A program made the translations under genes and the position numbers. DNA of 64,000 nucleotides from Paraburkholderia adhaesiva (GTDB lineage Bacteria > Pseudomonadota > Gammaproteobacteria > Burkholderiales > Burkholderiaceae), in the NCBI RefSeq assembly GCF_021390575.1, contig NZ_JAJEJQ010000004.1, positions 248,001 to 312,000 on the forward strand, read 5' to 3'. The stretch's first letter is position 1; every line of letters begins with the position of its first letter. Of this stretch, positions 60,825-64,000 are shown in pieces. The notes under the pieces are model-generated. The model searched no databases. It saw only the letters and a program-made list of their open reading frames with translations, and had not been told where the DNA came from.

Positions 60825-62594
60825 ATGAGCGTACGTGTCGCCCACGAGGCGGAGTTCATCACTCACGATGGCGAGAAGCTGTTCTACCGTCACTGGCCCG
60901 CGACGAACGCGGCCTGCCGCGGCGCGATTGTGCTGCTGCATCGCGGCCACGAGCATTCAGGACGGGTTGCGCATCTCGTCGACGAACTGGACCTGCCTGA
61001 CTTCGCATTCTTCGCGTGGGACGCGCGCGGCCACGGCCATTCGCCCGGCGCGCGCGGCTACAGCCCGGGCGTGGCCACGTCGGTGCGGGATCTGCAGACG
61101 TTTGTCGAGCATATTCGGGACGCGTACGACATCGCAATCGGGGATATGGCCGTGGTTGGCCAGAGTGTCGGTGCGGTACTCGCGGCCACATGGGCGCACG
61201 ACTACGCACCATCGATCCGCTGCCTTGCCGTCGCGTCGCCGGCGTTTCACATCAAGCTGTACGTGCCGTTCGCGCTGCCGGGCCTGCGGCTGATGCACAG
61301 GCTACGCGGCCTGTTCTACGTGAACAGCTACGTGAAGCCAAAATTTCTGACGCACGACCCCGAACGGATCGCGAGCTATGCGGCGGACCCGCTGATCACG
61401 CGGCCCATCGCGGTCAACATGCTGCTTGATCTGCATGACACTGCGAAACGCATCGTCGCCGATGCGGCTGCGATTACCGTGCCGACGCAGTTGCTGATCT
61501 CTGGCGCCGACTGGGTCGTGCACCGTGGCCCGCAGGATCGTTTCTTCGAGCGGCTCGGTTCGGCGCGCAAGGAGCGCATCGTGCTGCCGGGCTTCTACCA
61601 CGACACGCTCGGCGAGCGCAACCGGGCACAGGCGCTTGCACCGCTGCGGGCGTTCGTGCTGCGCGAATTCGATGCGCCCAGTCCGCGCGTGTCGCTCGCT
61701 GATGCCGACCGGGGAGGACCTTTCCACGATGAGTACATGGCACTGAAGCGGCCACCCGCGAACCTGCTCGCGCGAGCGTACTGGGCGGCGACACGGGCCT
61801 CGCTGAAGGCCGGCGGCTGGCTGTCGGACGGCGTCGCGCTCGGGTTGAAGCTGGGCTTCGATTCGGGTTCGACGCTCGACTATGTGTACCGCAACCATGC
61901 ACAGGGGAGGTTGGGGATCGGAAAACTGATCGATCGTGCCTATCTTGATTCGCCAGGCTGGGTCGGCATCCGTCAGCGCAAGGTGCACCTCGAACAACTG
62001 ATTGGTGTGGCGATTGGCCGGTTGCAACGCGATGGCGTCGCGGTGAGGATCGTCGACATCGCCGCGGGGCATGGCCGCTATGTGCTCGATGCGATTGCGG
62101 CGGCGGCCGGGCACAATGGCGCCGCGCCGGACGGCATCGTGCTGCGCGACTACAGCCCGCCGAACATTGAGGCTGGGCGGGTGCTGATCGCCCAGCGCGG
62201 CCTCGAGCAGATCGCGCGCTTCGAGCGTGGCGACGCATTTGACGCAGCGTCGCTCGCCGCACTTGATCCACAGCCGACGCTTGCGATTGTGTCCGGCCTC
62301 TATGAGCTGTTCGGCGAGAACGCCCTGATCGAGCGCTCGTTGCACGGACTTGCGCAGGCGGTACCAGCCGGTGGCTACCTCGTCTACACCGGCCAGCCGT
62401 GGCATCCGCAGCTCGAATTCATCGCCCGCGCGCTGAACAACCACCGCGGCGATGCAACCTGGGTGATGCGCCGCCGCTCGCAGGCCGAGATGGACGAACT
62501 GGTCACGTGCGCGGGGTTCCGCAAGCTTGACCAGCGAATCGACGCGATGGGCATTTTTACTGTCAGCCTCGCGCAGCGGGTGAGCCCGACATGA
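60825..62594 (+). CDS. ynbC: Alpha/beta hydrolase - SAM methyltransferase fusion (YnbC-like)
   Basis: A 589-aa two-domain protein. Residues ~10-285: serine hydrolase with AIVLLHRGHEHSGR, nucleophile GQSVGAV and FYHDTLGE (His). Residues ~300-585: class I methyltransferase with SAM loop VDIAAGHGRYVLDAI and RDYSPPNIEAG. It overlaps ynbD by 4 bp and follows ynbA by 45 bp. Together these resemble E. coli YnbC. Likely acts on the head group or acyl chain of the cluster's lipid. Confidence 0.9.
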   Translation: MSVRVAHEAEFITHDGEKLFYRHWPATNAACRGAIVLLHRGHEHSGRVAHLVDELDLPDFAFFAWDARGHGHSPGARGYSPGVATSVRDLQTFVEHIRDAYDIAIGDMAVVGQSVGAVLAATWAHDYAPSIRCLAVASPAFHIKLYVPFALPGLRLMHRLRGLFYVNSYVKPKFLTHDPERIASYAADPLITRPIAVNMLLDLHDTAKRIVADAAAITVPTQLLISGADWVVHRGPQDRFFERLGSARKERIVLPGFYHDTLGERNRAQALAPLRAFVLREFDAPSPRVSLADADRGGPFHDEYMALKRPPANLLARAYWAATRASLKAGGWLSDGVALGLKLGFDSGSTLDYVYRNHAQGRLGIGKLIDRAYLDSPGWVGIRQRKVHLEQLIGVAIGRLQRDGVAVRIVDIAAGHGRYVLDAIAAAAGHNGAAPDGIVLRDYSPPNIEAGRVLIAQRGLEQIARFERGDAFDAASLAALDPQPTLAIVSGLYELFGENALIERSLHGLAQAVPAGGYLVYTGQPWHPQLEFIARALNNHRGDATWVMRRRSQAEMDELVTCAGFRKLDQRIDAMGIFTVSLAQRVSPT

Positions 62595-63994
62595 GCGACG
62601 CCGGCGGCGATGCGAGGGGCTTCGTCGGCGACGTAGCAGAAGGCAAGCACGAAGCGTCGCTCATGCTGCGCTTCGGCTGGCTCGCGGCGATGGGCGCGGT
62701 GTTCTTCTCGACCTATGGTTTCGCGAACTGGCTGGCTTCGCAGCGTGCGTCGGTGCCCACTTTCGCGTTCGGCTGGGAGCATGTGATTCCGTTCGTACCC
62801 TGGACAATCGTGCCGTACTGGTCGATCGATCTGCTGTACGCGCTGTCGTTCTTTTTCTGGTCACGGCGTGACGATCTGCTCGATCACGTAAAGCGTCTGT
62901 TGACCGTTCAGTTGATCTCGGTCGTGTGCTTCATCGCGTGGCCGCTGCGTTTCGGTTTTGAGCGGCCCGATGCGGGTGGCGTCGCGGGCACGCTGTTCAC
63001 ACTGCTGATGGGTTTCGACAAGCCATACAACCAGGCACCGTCCCTGCACATCGGGTTGCTAGTCGTGCTCTGGGCCGTTTATGCGAAGCATCTGCGCAAC
63101 CCGGCGGCGCGCGTCGTGCTGCATCTATGGTTCACGGCGATTGGCGTCTCGGTGCTCACAACCTGGCAGCATCATGCGATCGATGTGCCGACCGGTGCTG
63201 CGGTTGGCTGGCTCGCACTGTTCCTGTTCCCGCTGCGCGACGCCGGTGGCCGGTCACCGGGCGGCAATGAGGTGCCAACGGCGGAAAGCCGTGTGGTCGC
63301 CCGACGCTATGCGCTTGCAGCATTCGCTGTCTTGTGCCTCGCAGTCGCCTGCGTGCCGGGCGCGGTTGGCTGGGCGCTCGTCGCAGGTTGGGTTGCGCTG
63401 TCACTCGCGTGTGTCGCGTCGATCTACTGGCGTGGCGCGCCGGCTGCGTTCCAGAAGGATGCGCAGGGGCATTTCTCGCCGTTCATGCTGCTGCTGTTCG
63501 CGCCAACGATCGTGGGCGCATTCGTCAATTCACGTGCGTGGACGTTCCGGCGGCCGCAGCCCGTACGGATCGACGCGCGCGTGTCAATTGGCCGCGCCCC
63601 GACCTCGCATGATCTGCGGCGGCACGGCTTTACCGGCCTCGTCGATCTGACCGCTGAGATGCCGCGATGGACGGGGGGCGACGCGTCGTTCGCGTACGTG
63701 GCCGTGCCACAGCTCGATCTCGTCGTGCCGTCGTACTGGCAGTTGCAGCAGGCGGTTGCCGCACTCGAAGAGTTGCATGAGGGTGGGCGCGACGTACTCG
63801 TCTGCTGCGCGCTCGGCTATGGGCGCAGCGCACTGTGCGCGGCCGCGTGGCTGGCGATGCGACGCGACCTGCTCGATGCATGCGACGCGCTCGCTGCTGT
63901 GCGGGCAATGCAGCCACGCGCGGTGTGGTCGGACAGGAGCATCGCCGTGTTGCAGGAGTGGATCGATCGCCGGGCACCGAGGGGAGGCGCGTGA
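62591..63994 (+). CDS. ynbD: PAP2-like membrane phosphatase fused to dual-specificity phosphatase (YnbD-like)
   Basis: A 467-aa protein. N-terminal ~300 residues: about seven helices with a PAP2-like lipid phosphatase pattern (NQAPSLHIGLLVVL, TWQHHAIDVPTG). C-terminal ~140 residues: cysteine phosphatase with the CX5R loop VCCALGYGRSAL. Its start overlaps ynbC. Probably dephosphorylates the lipid product, such as a phosphatidylglycerophosphate-type intermediate. It ends 6 bases from the window edge; whether another gene follows cannot be seen. Confidence 0.9.
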   Translation: MSDAGGDARGFVGDVAEGKHEASLMLRFGWLAAMGAVFFSTYGFANWLASQRASVPTFAFGWEHVIPFVPWTIVPYWSIDLLYALSFFFWSRRDDLLDHVKRLLTVQLISVVCFIAWPLRFGFERPDAGGVAGTLFTLLMGFDKPYNQAPSLHIGLLVVLWAVYAKHLRNPAARVVLHLWFTAIGVSVLTTWQHHAIDVPTGAAVGWLALFLFPLRDAGGRSPGGNEVPTAESRVVARRYALAAFAVLCLAVACVPGAVGWALVAGWVALSLACVASIYWRGAPAAFQKDAQGHFSPFMLLLFAPTIVGAFVNSRAWTFRRPQPVRIDARVSIGRAPTSHDLRRHGFTGLVDLTAEMPRWTGGDASFAYVAVPQLDLVVPSYWQLQQAVAALEELHEGGRDVLVCCALGYGRSALCAAAWLAMRRDLLDACDALAAVRAMQPRAVWSDRSIAVLQEWIDRRAPRGGA

Positions 63995-64000
63995 TGCGCG

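Noticed and set aside
61302..62444. A 380-codon minus-strand ORF inside ynbC
   Set aside because: Antisense shadow of a gene with clear motifs.
1..64000. CRISPR arrays, rRNA and tRNA genes
   Set aside because: I saw no regularly spaced repeat-spacer arrangement, and no tRNA cloverleaf or rRNA sequence stood out next to the integrases or elsewhere. A tRNA search program would be needed to exclude a short tRNA fragment used as an attachment site.

Overview
The window looks like a betaproteobacterium of the Burkholderia/Paraburkholderia/Caballeronia group: high GC, FadD- and Ynb-type lipid genes with Burkholderiales character, and IS66, IS3/IS407 and IS30 elements. About 55 kb of mosaic mobile DNA (1-55083) abuts ordinary chromosome (55196-64000).

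Region 1 (1-12.9 kb) has plasmid or conjugative-element character: small membrane and basic proteins, several visibly decayed, a vapBC toxin-antitoxin pair with a tandem palindromic operator, a 937-aa SNF2-type helicase with a C-terminal ribbon-helix-helix-like tail, a ParM/StbA actin-like segregation gene with two partners, four copies of a bipartite motif GTT-N4-TTTATGGGG, and a three-gene recombinase operon in which catalytic and arm-binding functions seem split between two proteins.

Region 2 (14-25 kb) has a truncated hydrolase, a 576-aa integrase, a KAP P-loop NTPase and an operon of three tyrosine recombinases plus a small HTH/coiled-coil protein (ginABCD-like, GInt-type), preceded by a small CHC2-primase-like ORF.

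Region 3 (25.48-40.53 kb) is one ~15-kb element that carries its own recombinase trio (Gamma-Mobile-Trio-like gmtY/gmtZ/gmtX). It sits inside another tyrosine-recombinase gene and splits the catalytic HxxR motif between H and R; both halves are visible, 15 kb apart. Its cargo is a BrxR/CapW-type WYL regulator divergent from a four-gene SMC/TOPRIM operon with Wadjet (JetABCD) architecture, plus a fifth overlapping gene. gmtY has a frameshift and gmtZ an in-frame amber codon, so the element may be immobile.

Region 4 (40.7-55.1 kb) is accessory DNA: a Fic protein with an HTH regulator and paired operators, an AcrVA2-like protein, a zinc-ribbon protein, an RDD membrane protein, a membrane gene split by IS66 (8-bp duplication; gene restorable in frame), a SLATT-like protein, nested IS elements, a REP-type transposase that has lost its HUH motif, and an integrase C-terminal remnant fused to a truncated LysR gene.

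Region 5 (55.2-64 kb) is chromosomal: fadD, split by an IS407-type element with a 4-bp duplication, then a phospholipid-type cluster like E. coli ynbABCD: CdsA-like cytidylyltransferase and PlsC acyltransferase, divergent from a CDP-alcohol phosphatidyltransferase, a hydrolase-methyltransferase fusion and a PAP2/dual-specificity phosphatase fusion.
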